Below are positions 46,256-54,922 of a stretch of DNA of 64,000 bases, piece after piece. Origin of the DNA: Pseudomonas pohangensis (GTDB lineage: Bacteria > Pseudomonadota > Gammaproteobacteria > Pseudomonadales > Pseudomonadaceae); assembly GCF_900105995.1 (NCBI RefSeq), contig NZ_LT629785.1, forward strand, positions 62,001 to 126,000. Reading direction: 5' to 3'. The notes below the pieces were generated by a model. The model did no database searches. It saw only the letters and a list, made by a program, of their open reading frames with translations, and had not been told where the DNA came from. The position numbers were made by a program, and so were the translations under genes. How positions within the stretch are numbered: the stretch's first letter is position 1; every line of letters starts with the position of its first letter.

Positions 46256-46284
46256 ATTAAACGGATTTGCCTTTTAAGTGTCAA
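46256..46284 (-). promoter_or_regulatory. tRNA-Phe promoter
   Basis: Minus strand TTGACA - 17 bp - TTTAAT, followed by a GC-rich discriminator (GGCGCCCC) just before the tRNA, as in growth-rate-controlled stable RNA promoters. Confidence 0.85.
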
Positions 46285-46321
46285 GCTGCGCGGCGAAATA
46301 AACCTGCCTGCAGGCCGCTGG

Positions 46322-46594
46322 TCACTCGCTTGGCGGCACGTAACCATCCGCTTTGGCGTATTCCTGGCCGGAGAGGAACTTGTCCATTTCTTCCTGCAGA
46401 AATTTGCGGTCCTCAGCATTCATCATGTTTAGCCGACGCTCGTTGATCAGCATGGTCTGGTGTTTCTGCCATTCATCCCAGGCTTTCTGTGAAACGTTGT
46501 TGTAGATGTCTTCACCTTTCGGTCCCGGATAAGGCTGACGTGTCAGGCCTGGCAGGATTTCGTTGTATTTACGGCAGCGGACGGTGTGGGTCAT
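46322..46594 (-). CDS. yggX: Fe(II)-trafficking / oxidative damage protection protein YggX
   Basis: A 90-residue protein typical of YggX, with the conserved Cys in VRCRKYNE and the DIYNNVSQKAWDEWQKHQTMLINE core. It protects iron-sulphur clusters from oxidation and is thought to aid iron handling. It is coupled to mutY, whose product carries a [4Fe-4S] cluster, by an ATGA overlap. The pairing is a common conserved one. Confidence 0.95.
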   Translation of the reverse strand: MTHTVRCRKYNEILPGLTRQPYPGPKGEDIYNNVSQKAWDEWQKHQTMLINERRLNMMNAEDRKFLQEEMDKFLSGQEYAKADGYVPPSE

Positions 46595-47658
46595 GGGGAT
46601 TCTCCGGCATGCAGGGCGTCGGTAGCGCGCTTGAGCAGTTTCTTTACCGGTGCGGCAAGACCCAGGCGCGGTGGATGGGCGAGGTTATACCAGAGCCAGT
46701 CGGACTCGGCCACGGCGCGGCTGTCCTGGGTCACCCGTATCAGCCACGGCTGGATGGTCAGGTGGAAGTGGCTGAAACTGTGGCCCAGTTCGGCCAGTTG
46801 CTCGGAATTTCCCACCTTCAGGCGGTGCTGCCCGGTGAGCTGCTCGAGGCCGGCAAGATCCGGTAATTCGGGCAGACTCCAGAGCCCGCCCCACAGTCCG
46901 CTTGAGGGTCGTCGATAGAGCAGTACGGCATGCTGCGGGTTGACCAGCATTGGCATCAGGATATTTTTCTGCGGCAGCGCCTTGCGTGGCTTGCTGGCCG
47001 GATAGCTTGTTTGCCGGCCCATTTGCCGGGCCTTGCAGGCCTTGTGCAATGGGCAGTCCGCGCAGCCGGGCTGACTGCGGGTACAGAGTGTGGCACCCAG
47101 ATCCATCATGGCCTGGGTGTAGTGATGGACCCGCTGCTGCGGTGTGTAGCGTTCTGCCGCCGCCCACAGTTCGGCGGCAACCCGGCTTTCGCCGGGATAG
47201 CCTGCTGTAGCGAGAAAGCGGGCCAGGACCCGCTTGACGTTGCCATCCAGAATCGGTGCGCGCATACCCATGCTCAGCGCGGCGATGGCGCCGGCGGTGG
47301 AGCGACCGATACCCGGCAGTTCGGTTAGCTGCTGCACCGAGCGGGGAAACTCGCCGGCATGTTCGGAAACCAGAATACGTGCGGTTTTCTGCAGATTACG
47401 CGCGCGACTGTAATAGCCCAGCCCGGTCCACAGATGCAGCACTTCGTCCTCGCTGGCGGCAGCGAGCGCTTCGAGTGTCGGCAGGGCGGTCATGAAGCGC
47501 GGGAAATAGTCGAGGACGCTGCTGACCTGGGTCTGCTGCAGCATGATTTCCGAGACCCAGACCCGATAAGGCGTGGTGTCCTGCTGCCAGGGCAGGTCCT
47601 TGCGGCCGCACCGGTCATACCAGTCGAGTACGGCCTCGGAGAACTGCCCGGGTGTCAT
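46591..47658 (-). CDS. mutY: A/G-specific adenine DNA glycosylase
   Basis: A 355-residue base-excision repair enzyme that removes adenine paired with 8-oxoguanine. It has the HhH motif (ELPGIGRSTAGAI), catalytic Asp in LDGNVKRVL, and the cluster ligands in CTRSQPGCADCPLHKAC (C-x6-C-x2-C-x5-C). A C-terminal NUDIX-like 8-oxoG recognition domain follows. It overlaps both asmA and yggX by 4 bp. Confidence 0.95.
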   Translation of the reverse strand: MTPGQFSEAVLDWYDRCGRKDLPWQQDTTPYRVWVSEIMLQQTQVSSVLDYFPRFMTALPTLEALAAASEDEVLHLWTGLGYYSRARNLQKTARILVSEHAGEFPRSVQQLTELPGIGRSTAGAIAALSMGMRAPILDGNVKRVLARFLATAGYPGESRVAAELWAAAERYTPQQRVHHYTQAMMDLGATLCTRSQPGCADCPLHKACKARQMGRQTSYPASKPRKALPQKNILMPMLVNPQHAVLLYRRPSSGLWGGLWSLPELPDLAGLEQLTGQHRLKVGNSEQLAELGHSFSHFHLTIQPWLIRVTQDSRAVAESDWLWYNLAHPPRLGLAAPVKKLLKRATDALHAGESP

Positions 47659-49865
47659 CGGTTGAACAGGCCCTTGAGGGCATCCTTCAATTCAGGACTT
47701 ACCTTGTCACCCAGTTTTTCGTCGATCTTGTCGCTGAGCTTCTCCCCGACTATCTTGCCGCCTACCTTGCCCAGGCCGTCCTTGTCCAGCCGGCAGGCTT
47801 TGGCGCCGAGTTCCAGTGGGCCACGACACAGCAACGGCCATTCGATACCGACAAACTGTTTGCTGACCTGGCAGGCAGGGTCGGGCATGGCGCTCTTGTC
47901 GCCTTCGATGGTGATGCCCAGGCGGTAATCCAGGCCCAGAACACGCAGATCGAGGTCGCCGTTGCCGGTCACTGCTAGCCCGGGGATGCGCACCCGGAGG
48001 TCGGGGTTGCTGGCAACCCCGTTATGGATGCTGATGCTGCCATCAAGCTGCTGGAAGGGGGTGTCCTTGCCGCGTGGTGTGCTGCTCAGGGTCTTGCGGT
48101 TGAGCGTGGCAATGCCGGTACACAGTTGCTGTTCCAGATTGGCATCCAGCAGGATGCCGTCATTGAGGCGGAAGCTGGCGTTGCCGTTGAGGGCGTCAAT
48201 CAGTGCCCGTTCACTGTTGCCGGAGCTGCTCAGTTGGCTATCGAGATCGAGCTGACCGTTGACTGGCGGTTTCTTGCCGCTGGCAAGCAGCAACTGCTCA
48301 ACCGGCAGGTTGTTCAGTTTCAGCTGGCCGCTGATATTCGGGACGGCTGGTCGTGCGTCCAGACGCGCCTGGCTGGTGAAGCTGCCGCCGAGCAGATCGC
48401 CATGCAGTTCCTGGATTTCCAGCAGGCCGTCAGTACTGCTGACCTGGATGCGCGCATTGTCCACCGGCAGCTTTTTCAGGGTGAGCTGGCTGAGATTCAG
48501 CGTGGCCTGCAGGTCGAGCTTGCGCAAGCGCTCCAGCGGCAACAGTGGCGCATCACTCCAGGCATTCTGCGTCGGGCTTTTTGGCAAGGCGGTGCTGCCC
48601 TGTTTGCCGGCGCTGGCCAGTGTGTCTTTCACTTCAGCATCACGCAGGTTGCCGTCCTTGCTGGCGGGCGGTAAGTAACGGTCCAGATCCAGACGGTCAA
48701 TTTTCAGCTCGGCACGCAGTGCCTGGCGGCTGAAATCGTCGACGCCCAGCTTGCCGCTGATATTGCTGTCATCCAGCTGCAGTTTGAGGTCTTCCAGTGT
48801 CAGGCTGGTCGCTGAGCCGCGCAGGTGGCTGACCAGTTCAAAGCTGCCCAGGGTTTTCGGGTCGGCGCTTTGCGGCAAGGTCACACCCAGGCCGTCCAGA
48901 AACTCGCGCAGGTTGAGCTGGGCAATGGAGACGCCGCCATCGAGTTTGGGTGTTTTATCCAGGTCATACAGCTTGATTTCGCCGAGTGCGCGCAGCTGGT
49001 TGGCCGACAGTTTCAGGCCGTTCCATTCGGCAACGCCGGCGGCCTGATCGAGCAGTAACTGCCCTTGGGTGGCGAAGGTCAGGGTTTTGCCCTTGAACGG
49101 TTCGCCGGATACTTCGCCGCTGAGTTGCATGTCCTCCAGTTGATAGCGTTTCAGTGCGCGGTCGAAGCGCAGGCTGGCGCTGAGTTCGGTGCGTGCGCGC
49201 AATTGCGGCAGGGTGCTGCCCAGATTGGTCGACAGCTTGAAGGGGATGGAGCTGCTTTCGCGGATTGCGCCGCTGCTCAGTTGCAGGTTTTCCAGGGTGT
49301 AACGGATGCCGTTGCGCGCATCGCTATAGTCGATGCGCGCGTTGTTGATGCGCAGGCTGTCAATGTCCAGGCGCATTGGCGTGCGCTCGGGCTTGCCGGC
49401 GGCGGCCGGTTCTGCGGGCTTGCTGGCTGTTTGCGGGCCGGCGGGCGACGTGCCGGTTGCACCGGGGCGACCGATGTCTTCCCAGTTGCCGTGGCCTTGC
49501 TGGTCACGCTGCAGGGTGAGATTAAGGCCCTCCAGACGCACATCGCTCATCTGTACTTCCTTGCGCAGCAGCGGCAGTACACGCACGGACAGACCGAGCA
49601 TCTGCAGATCGGCAAACGGCTGTTTGGGCGTGACAGTGCTGGCCAGCGTGGCATCGTGCAGCTCGATACCCAGCCAGGGGAACAGGCTCCAGCCGATCTG
49701 GCCATTCAGGGTCAGTTCAAGGTTGGCCTTGTCGCGTACCAGTTGGCGTATCTCGTCCTTGTAATCATTGGGGTCAAACAGGTGCGTCAGGGCAAAGCCG
49801 AGGGCAAAGACCAGCAGCATTATTCCGAGAAAGACCAGGCCGAGCAGTCTGCCGAGCGATTTCAT
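47655..49865 (-). CDS. AsmA-family outer-membrane biogenesis protein
   Basis: A 736-residue protein with one N-terminal membrane anchor (LLGLVFLGIMLLVFALGFALTH) and a long periplasmic region of AsmA type, including the conserved LNGQIGWSLFPWLGIELHDATL start and the LNGNASFRLNDGILLDANLEQQLC motif near the C-terminus. AsmA-like proteins are thought to bridge the periplasm for phospholipid traffic. ATG 49865 with AAGGAAG was chosen; an upstream extension of 64 codons lacks typical features. Confidence 0.9.
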   Translation of the reverse strand: MKSLGRLLGLVFLGIMLLVFALGFALTHLFDPNDYKDEIRQLVRDKANLELTLNGQIGWSLFPWLGIELHDATLASTVTPKQPFADLQMLGLSVRVLPLLRKEVQMSDVRLEGLNLTLQRDQQGHGNWEDIGRPGATGTSPAGPQTASKPAEPAAAGKPERTPMRLDIDSLRINNARIDYSDARNGIRYTLENLQLSSGAIRESSSIPFKLSTNLGSTLPQLRARTELSASLRFDRALKRYQLEDMQLSGEVSGEPFKGKTLTFATQGQLLLDQAAGVAEWNGLKLSANQLRALGEIKLYDLDKTPKLDGGVSIAQLNLREFLDGLGVTLPQSADPKTLGSFELVSHLRGSATSLTLEDLKLQLDDSNISGKLGVDDFSRQALRAELKIDRLDLDRYLPPASKDGNLRDAEVKDTLASAGKQGSTALPKSPTQNAWSDAPLLPLERLRKLDLQATLNLSQLTLKKLPVDNARIQVSSTDGLLEIQELHGDLLGGSFTSQARLDARPAVPNISGQLKLNNLPVEQLLLASGKKPPVNGQLDLDSQLSSSGNSERALIDALNGNASFRLNDGILLDANLEQQLCTGIATLNRKTLSSTPRGKDTPFQQLDGSISIHNGVASNPDLRVRIPGLAVTGNGDLDLRVLGLDYRLGITIEGDKSAMPDPACQVSKQFVGIEWPLLCRGPLELGAKACRLDKDGLGKVGGKIVGEKLSDKIDEKLGDKVSPELKDALKGLFNR

Positions 49866-49957
49866 TCTTGCTTCCTTGATAGATCGTCTGATTGAGCGTG
49901 GTCGAGTATAACGTTCCGCCCGTCTGCGCCTAGGGTCTGTTGCCGGCAACAGATGTC

Positions 49958-51064
49958 CTACAGTCTGGCGGCAATGTGCTCGGCAATCGCCAGGCTGGCG
50001 GTAAGTCCGGGGGACTCGATGCCGAACAGGTTGATCAGCCCGGGCAGGCCGTGACATTTGCTGTCTTGGATGGAAAAGTCGGCAGCCGGTTCCCCGGGGC
50101 CGGACAGTTTGGCGCGGATGCCGCTGTAGGCCGGTTGCAGGCGCTGCATGTCGAGGGCCGGGAAGTAGCGGCGGATCGCCATGGCAAAAGGTTCGCGCTG
50201 GCTGGCATCAAGGTGGTAGTCCAGCTGTTGCAGATAGTTCACATCCGGGCCGAAGCGCAGTTGCCCGCCAAGGTCGAGGGTGGCGTGGATGCCCAGGCCG
50301 GCGGTATTGGCTTCGGGCATCGGGTAGATCAGCCGGTTGAACGGCGAGCGGCCGCTGTAGCTGAAGTAGCGACCCTGGCAGAGGTGCAGCGGCGGTACCA
50401 GCGCGCTGCGCAGTCCTTCAGTCTGGCTGGCCAGTTGCTGGGCAAACAGGCCGCCGGCATTGATCACCACGGCGGCTTCCAGCGCGAAATGTTCGCCCAG
50501 ACTGGTGCCCTCGACACGCCAGCCATGCCGACTGCGCTGCAGTTGCTCAATGCCGGTGTGCAGTACCAGTTGCGCACCTTGTCGTTCGGCGCAGGCCAGC
50601 AATGATTGCAGATAGGCGTGACTGTCGATGATGCCACTGGCGGGCGACAACAGGCCGGCGCAGGCGCGCAATTGCGGCTCCAGGCGATGAATCTGGCGCG
50701 CATCCAGTGGCTGCAGGCTGGTTACCCCGCAAGCCCGGGCATTGGCCTGAAGCTGCTCAAGGCGTTGCTGCTCGGCGGGCTCGACCGCCACCAGCAGCTT
50801 GCCAATTTGCCGTTGCGCTACCTGATAGCGCTCGCACCAGCTCAGCAGACGTTCGCGCCCTTCGATACACAGCCGTGCTTTCAGCGAGCCTGGCGGGTAG
50901 TAGATGCCGGCGTGGACGACTTCCGAGTTGCGACTCGAGGCATGACTGCCAATCAGCCCTTCGCGTTCGCAGATCAGCAGGCTGCGGCCCGGCGTGGCCA
51001 GGCGGGCGGCGCAGGCCAGCCCGACCGCGCCGGCACCGATGACCAGAATATCGATGTGCTCCAT
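49958..51064 (-). CDS. FAD-dependent oxidoreductase, L-2-hydroxyglutarate oxidase-like
   Basis: A 368-residue DAO-family enzyme. The N-terminal dinucleotide fold is DILVIGAGAVGLACAARLA, followed by SSRNSEVVHAGIYYPPGSLKARLC, the region typical of LhgO/L2HGDH. VVINAGGLFAQQLA and the C-terminal GIESPGLTASLAIAEHIA complete the FAD fold. It probably oxidises a small 2-hydroxy acid; the exact substrate is not visible. It sits alone, divergent from hisB. Confidence 0.88.
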   Translation of the reverse strand: MEHIDILVIGAGAVGLACAARLATPGRSLLICEREGLIGSHASSRNSEVVHAGIYYPPGSLKARLCIEGRERLLSWCERYQVAQRQIGKLLVAVEPAEQQRLEQLQANARACGVTSLQPLDARQIHRLEPQLRACAGLLSPASGIIDSHAYLQSLLACAERQGAQLVLHTGIEQLQRSRHGWRVEGTSLGEHFALEAAVVINAGGLFAQQLASQTEGLRSALVPPLHLCQGRYFSYSGRSPFNRLIYPMPEANTAGLGIHATLDLGGQLRFGPDVNYLQQLDYHLDASQREPFAMAIRRYFPALDMQRLQPAYSGIRAKLSGPGEPAADFSIQDSKCHGLPGLINLFGIESPGLTASLAIAEHIAARL

Positions 51065-51228
51065 GCCGCTTCCCGTGCAGCACGCCTGGCCGCAGTTGTT
51101 TCAATCGTGGCTGGCAGAATAACAACATCGGCGGATTGCCCGGAACGGCAAGGCCGCCGGATTCACGTTCTGGCAGATGATTTGCCGGCTGCTTGCCCCG
51201 CAGCTAGCCGCGTGGCGCGGCGCACGCC

Positions 51229-51234
51229 TATAAT
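51229..51234 (+). promoter_or_regulatory. -10 element before hisB
   Basis: TATAAT at 51229 lies 35 bp before the hisB start. No good -35 is visible at the expected distance, so the promoter may be activator-assisted. Confidence 0.4.
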
Positions 51235-51269
51235 GGCGGCCTTTCCCGCAGCAATTTCTGGAGCTGGTG

Positions 51270-51863
51270 ATGGCCGAACGTACGGCATTCGTCGAGCGCA
51301 ACACCCTGGAGACGCAAATCAAGGTCTCGATCAACCTGGATGGTACCGGCAAGGCCAGATTCGATATTGGCGTGCCCTTCCTCGAGCACATGCTCGACCA
51401 GATCGCCCGGCATGGCCTGATCGACCTCGACATCCAGTGCAAGGGCGATCTGCATATCGACGACCACCACACTGTGGAAGACGTCGGCATCACCCTTGGT
51501 CAGGCGTTTACCCAGGCCATCGGTGACAAGAAGGGCATGACCCGTTACGGCCACTCCTACGTGCCGCTGGACGAGGCGTTGTCGCGGGTCGTCATCGACT
51601 TCTCCGGGCGCCCCGGGCTGCAGATGCATGTGCCTTATACCCGTGCCAGCGTGGGCGGCTTCGACGTGGATCTGTTTCAGGAGTTCTTCCAGGGCTTCGT
51701 CAACCATGCCCTGGTAACCCTGCACATCGACAATCTGCGCGGGCACAACAGCCACCACCAGATCGAAACGGTGTTCAAGGCGTTCGGTCGGGCGTTGCGT
51801 ATGGCGATCGAGCTGGACCCGCGCATGGCCGGCCAGATGCCATCGACCAAGGGCTGCCTGTAA
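51270..51863 (+). CDS. hisB: Imidazoleglycerol-phosphate dehydratase
   Basis: A 197-residue monofunctional HisB (no N-terminal phosphatase domain, unlike enteric HisB), catalysing the sixth step of histidine synthesis. The Mn-binding His repeats are present: EHMLDQIARHG, DDHHTVEDVGI, RYGHSYVPLDEA, GHNSHHQIE. ATG 51270 follows GGAG by six bases. It is followed directly by hisH. Confidence 0.96.
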   Translation: MAERTAFVERNTLETQIKVSINLDGTGKARFDIGVPFLEHMLDQIARHGLIDLDIQCKGDLHIDDHHTVEDVGITLGQAFTQAIGDKKGMTRYGHSYVPLDEALSRVVIDFSGRPGLQMHVPYTRASVGGFDVDLFQEFFQGFVNHALVTLHIDNLRGHNSHHQIETVFKAFGRALRMAIELDPRMAGQMPSTKGCL

Positions 51864-52502
51864 ATGCAGACCGTAGCCGTTATCGACTACGGCATGGGTA
51901 ATCTGCACTCGGTAGCCAAGGCGCTGGAGCACGTCGGTGCCGGCAAGGTGCTGGTGACCAGCGATGCGCAGGTGATTCGCGAAGCTGACCGCGTGGTGTT
52001 TCCCGGCGTCGGCGCGATTCGGGATTGCATGGCCGAGATCAGGCGTCTGGGTTTTGATCAGCTGGTGCGCGAAGTCAGTCAGGACCGGCCGTTTCTTGGT
52101 ATCTGCGTGGGCATGCAGGCCTTGCTGGAACGCAGTGAAGAAAACGGCGGGGTGGATTGCATCGGCCTGTTTCCTGGTCAGGTGCGCTTCTTCGGCAAGG
52201 ATCTGTACGAGGACGGCGAGCACCTGAAAGTGCCGCACATGGGCTGGAACGAAGTTGAGCAGGCGCTGGATCACCCGCTCTGGCACGAGATTCCGGACCG
52301 TGGCCGTTTCTACTTCGTGCACAGCTACTATGGCGCGGCGGCCAACCCGGCGCATGTGGTGGGTCGCGGGCATTACAGCAAGGATTTCGCTGCAGCGCTG
52401 GCCGCAGGCTCGTGCTTTGCCGTGCAGTTCCACCCGGAAAAAAGCCATACCCACGGTTTGCAGTTGTTGCAGAACTTTATTTCCTGGGACGGCCGCTGGT
52501 AA
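51864..52502 (+). CDS. hisH: Imidazole glycerol phosphate synthase, glutaminase subunit
   Basis: A 212-residue class I glutamine amidotransferase supplying ammonia to HisF. Catalytic Cys lies in LGICVGMQ and the His/Glu pair in VQFHPEKS; the oxyanion segment PGVGA is present. It starts immediately after the hisB stop. Its partner hisF lies 1.1 kb downstream. Confidence 0.96.
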   Translation: MQTVAVIDYGMGNLHSVAKALEHVGAGKVLVTSDAQVIREADRVVFPGVGAIRDCMAEIRRLGFDQLVREVSQDRPFLGICVGMQALLERSEENGGVDCIGLFPGQVRFFGKDLYEDGEHLKVPHMGWNEVEQALDHPLWHEIPDRGRFYFVHSYYGAAANPAHVVGRGHYSKDFAAALAAGSCFAVQFHPEKSHTHGLQLLQNFISWDGRW

Positions 52503-52763
52503 ATGAGCCGGGCCAAGGGCAAACCGCCGATCATGACCTTGAACACCGAGCAGGAGCGTGAAGCCTGCGCAGCGATCAAGTGCTTCATGGCCGAGCGGTT
52601 CGAGCTGGAGCTGGGCAGTTTCGAGGCTGCCGAGGTGCTGGAACTGTTTGCCCGTGAAGTTGCGCCGCACTATTACAACCGGGCGATTTTCGATGTGCAG
52701 ACTCACCTGAAAGAGCGGTTCGAGAGCATCGAAAGTGACCTTTGGGCGCTGGAAAAAAGCTGA
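52503..52763 (+). CDS. DUF2164-family small protein
   Basis: An 86-residue helical protein starting directly at the hisH stop. The FMAERFELELGSFEAAEVLELFAREVAPHYYNRAIFD core matches DUF2164. The function is unknown; the conserved position between hisH and hisA in pseudomonads suggests co-expression rather than a histidine role. Confidence 0.85.
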   Translation: MSRAKGKPPIMTLNTEQEREACAAIKCFMAERFELELGSFEAAEVLELFAREVAPHYYNRAIFDVQTHLKERFESIESDLWALEKS

Positions 52764-52799
52764 CCCTTCGATTTAATACGACTTGAGCAGGTTCAACTG

Positions 52800-53537
52800 A
52801 TGCTGATTATTCCCGCTATCGATCTTAAAGACGGCGCCTGCGTGCGTTTGCGCCAGGGCCGCATGGACGACTCCACGGTGTTCTCCGATGACCCGGTGAG
52901 CATGGCAGCCAAATGGGTCGATGGCGGTTGCCGGCGCCTGCACCTGGTTGATCTGAACGGTGCCTTTGAAGGCCAGCCGGTGAATGGCGAAGTGGTTACG
53001 GCGATAGCCCGGCGTTATCCGCAATTGCCGATCCAGATCGGTGGCGGCATCCGCTCGCTGGAAACCATCGAGCATTATGTGCGTGCCGGCGTCAGCTACG
53101 TGATCATCGGCACCAAGGCGGTCAAGCAGCCGGAGTTTGTTGCCGAGGCGTGCAAGGCGTTTCCGGGCAAGGTGATAGTCGGGCTGGATGCCAAAGACGG
53201 TTTTGTCGCTACCGATGGCTGGGCGGAAGTCAGCAGCGTGCAGGCGGTGGATCTGGCCCGGCGCTTCGAGGCCGATGGTGTCAGCGCCATTGTTTATACC
53301 GATATTGCCAAAGACGGCATGATGCAGGGCTGCAACGTCGAGGCCACTGCAGCCCTGGCAGCGGCCAGCAGGATTCCGGTGATCGCCTCGGGCGGTATTC
53401 ACAATCTCGCTGATATCCGGAAATTGCTGGCGGCGAAGTCGCCCGGCATTATCGGCGCCATCACCGGTCGCGCGATTTACGAAGGCACTCTGGATGTCGC
53501 CGAGGCGCAAGCCTTGTGTGATGCCTTCAAAGGTTAA
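52800..53537 (+). CDS. hisA: Phosphoribosylformimino-AICAR ribotide isomerase
   Basis: A 245-residue (beta-alpha)8 barrel with paired phosphate-binding halves. The catalytic Asp pair is in IPAIDLKDG (near residue 8) and TDIAKDGM (near residue 168); GGGIRS and ASGGIHN bind the phosphates. It catalyses the fourth step and provides the HisF substrate. Confidence 0.96.
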   Translation: MLIIPAIDLKDGACVRLRQGRMDDSTVFSDDPVSMAAKWVDGGCRRLHLVDLNGAFEGQPVNGEVVTAIARRYPQLPIQIGGGIRSLETIEHYVRAGVSYVIIGTKAVKQPEFVAEACKAFPGKVIVGLDAKDGFVATDGWAEVSSVQAVDLARRFEADGVSAIVYTDIAKDGMMQGCNVEATAALAAASRIPVIASGGIHNLADIRKLLAAKSPGIIGAITGRAIYEGTLDVAEAQALCDAFKG

Positions 53538-53549
53538 TGAAGAAACATA

Positions 53550-53578
53550 GGGTGGAAAGCCGCGCAGCGTTTTCCATC
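53550..53578. repeat. Intergenic dyad between hisA and hisF
   Basis: GGTGGAAAGC...GCGTTTTCCATC forms an imperfect hairpin of a type often seen between genes in pseudomonads. One copy here. Confidence 0.45.
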
Positions 53579-53636
53579 GTGGAGCTTATGCTGGATAAGG
53601 CCGCTGGCCGTTTCCCAGCCTGCACGGGACACTCAT

Positions 53637-54407
53637 ATGGCACTGGCTAAACGCATTATTCCCTGTCTCGACGTGGACAACGGCCGCGTGGTCAAGGGTG
53701 TGCAGTTCGAGAATATCCGCGATGCCGGTGATCCGGTGGAAATCGCCCGGCGCTACGACGAGCAGGGTGCCGACGAGATTACCTTTCTCGACATCACCGC
53801 CAGCGTGGATAACCGCGACACTACCCTGCACACCGTCGAGCGCATGGCCAGTCAGGTGTTTATCCCGCTGACCGTGGGCGGCGGCGTGCGCAGCGTGCAG
53901 GACATCCGCAACCTGCTGAATGCCGGTGCCGACAAGGTATCGATCAATACTGCGGCGGTATTCACCCCGGAGTTTGTCGGCGAAGCCGCCTCGCGCTTTG
54001 GTTCGCAATGCATCGTGGTGGCGATTGATGCCAAGCGCGTATCACTACCCGGCGAACCGCTACGCTGGGAAATCTTCACCCACGGCGGACGCAAGCCCAC
54101 CGGGCTGGACGCGGTGCTCTGGGCAAAGAAGATGGAAGACCTCGGTGCCGGTGAAATTCTGCTCACCAGCATGGATCAGGACGGCGTGAAGAGCGGTTAT
54201 GACCTGGGGGTTACCCGCGCCATCAGCGAGATGGTCGGTATTCCGGTGATTGCCTCGGGAGGTGTCGGTAATCTCGAGCATCTGGCCGCCGGCATCCTCG
54301 AAGGCAAGGCCGATGCCGTGCTGGCCGCGAGCATCTTTCACTTCGGGGAATACACCGTGCCGGAAGCCAAGGCGTATATGGCCAGTCGCGGCATAGTAAT
54401 GCGCTAG
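53637..54407 (+). CDS. hisF: Imidazole glycerol phosphate synthase, cyclase subunit
   Basis: A 256-residue barrel, the partner of HisH. Catalytic Asp residues lie in IPCLDVDNGRVVKG and VVAIDAKR, with TVGGGVRS and ASGGVGN phosphate loops. It closes the imidazole ring and releases AICAR. It lies 99 bp after hisA across a hairpin repeat, so may be partly separately expressed. Confidence 0.96.
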   Translation: MALAKRIIPCLDVDNGRVVKGVQFENIRDAGDPVEIARRYDEQGADEITFLDITASVDNRDTTLHTVERMASQVFIPLTVGGGVRSVQDIRNLLNAGADKVSINTAAVFTPEFVGEAASRFGSQCIVVAIDAKRVSLPGEPLRWEIFTHGGRKPTGLDAVLWAKKMEDLGAGEILLTSMDQDGVKSGYDLGVTRAISEMVGIPVIASGGVGNLEHLAAGILEGKADAVLAASIFHFGEYTVPEAKAYMASRGIVMR

Positions 54408-54419
54408 CCCACCCTGCGG

Positions 54420-54869
54420 TTAGCTGAGTAGCTGGCGGTACTGGGTAAAACCGGAATGCGTGGCGATGCGCTCGTAGAGCAGGCGAGCCCGGGTGTTGTC
54501 TTCCCGGGTCAGCCAGTGCACGCGACTTGCCTCGGCGGCTTTGGCGGCGGCATAGACATGCTCGATCAGGGCGCGACCGGCTCCGCTACCCCGTACATTT
54601 TCGTCAACGTACAAGTCCTGCAGATAGCAGTAGTCGCCGCTGGTCCAGCAGGAACGGTGGAAAATCCAGTGCACCATGCCGATGGCTACGCCATCCTGCC
54701 AGGCCAGCGCGGCGAACATCGGTTCGCCGGGATCGAGAAAGCGTTGCCAGGTCAGCTCGCTGGTTGCAGCAGGGATCGCGGTTTTGTAAAAGGCCTGATA
54801 GCCCAGCCACAGCGGCAACCAGTTCGCATGGTCACCGGCAGTCAACGGTTTGATCTGCAGCGCGGACAT
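54420..54869 (-). CDS. GNAT-family N-acetyltransferase
   Basis: A 149-residue acetyltransferase. The acetyl-CoA loop is VDENVRGSGAGRALIEHV near residue 92, and the C-terminus TREDNTRARLLYERIA is the standard motif B. The substrate is unknown. It converges on hisF with only 12 bp between the stop codons. Confidence 0.88.
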   Translation of the reverse strand: MSALQIKPLTAGDHANWLPLWLGYQAFYKTAIPAATSELTWQRFLDPGEPMFAALAWQDGVAIGMVHWIFHRSCWTSGDYCYLQDLYVDENVRGSGAGRALIEHVYAAAKAAEASRVHWLTREDNTRARLLYERIATHSGFTQYRQLLS

Positions 54870-54922
54870 ACTCGTACCTCACTGGAAACGGCTTGGCCAA
54901 GGGCGGCGCAGGGGCGCCTCAA

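Noticed and set aside
51228..52706. Open frame of 492 codons antisense to hisBH
   Set aside because: Same strand-mirror effect; the histidine genes are unambiguous.
52774..52783. TAATACGACT, resembling the start of a T7 promoter
   Set aside because: Only ten bases agree and the rest of the phage promoter is absent; chance match before hisA.
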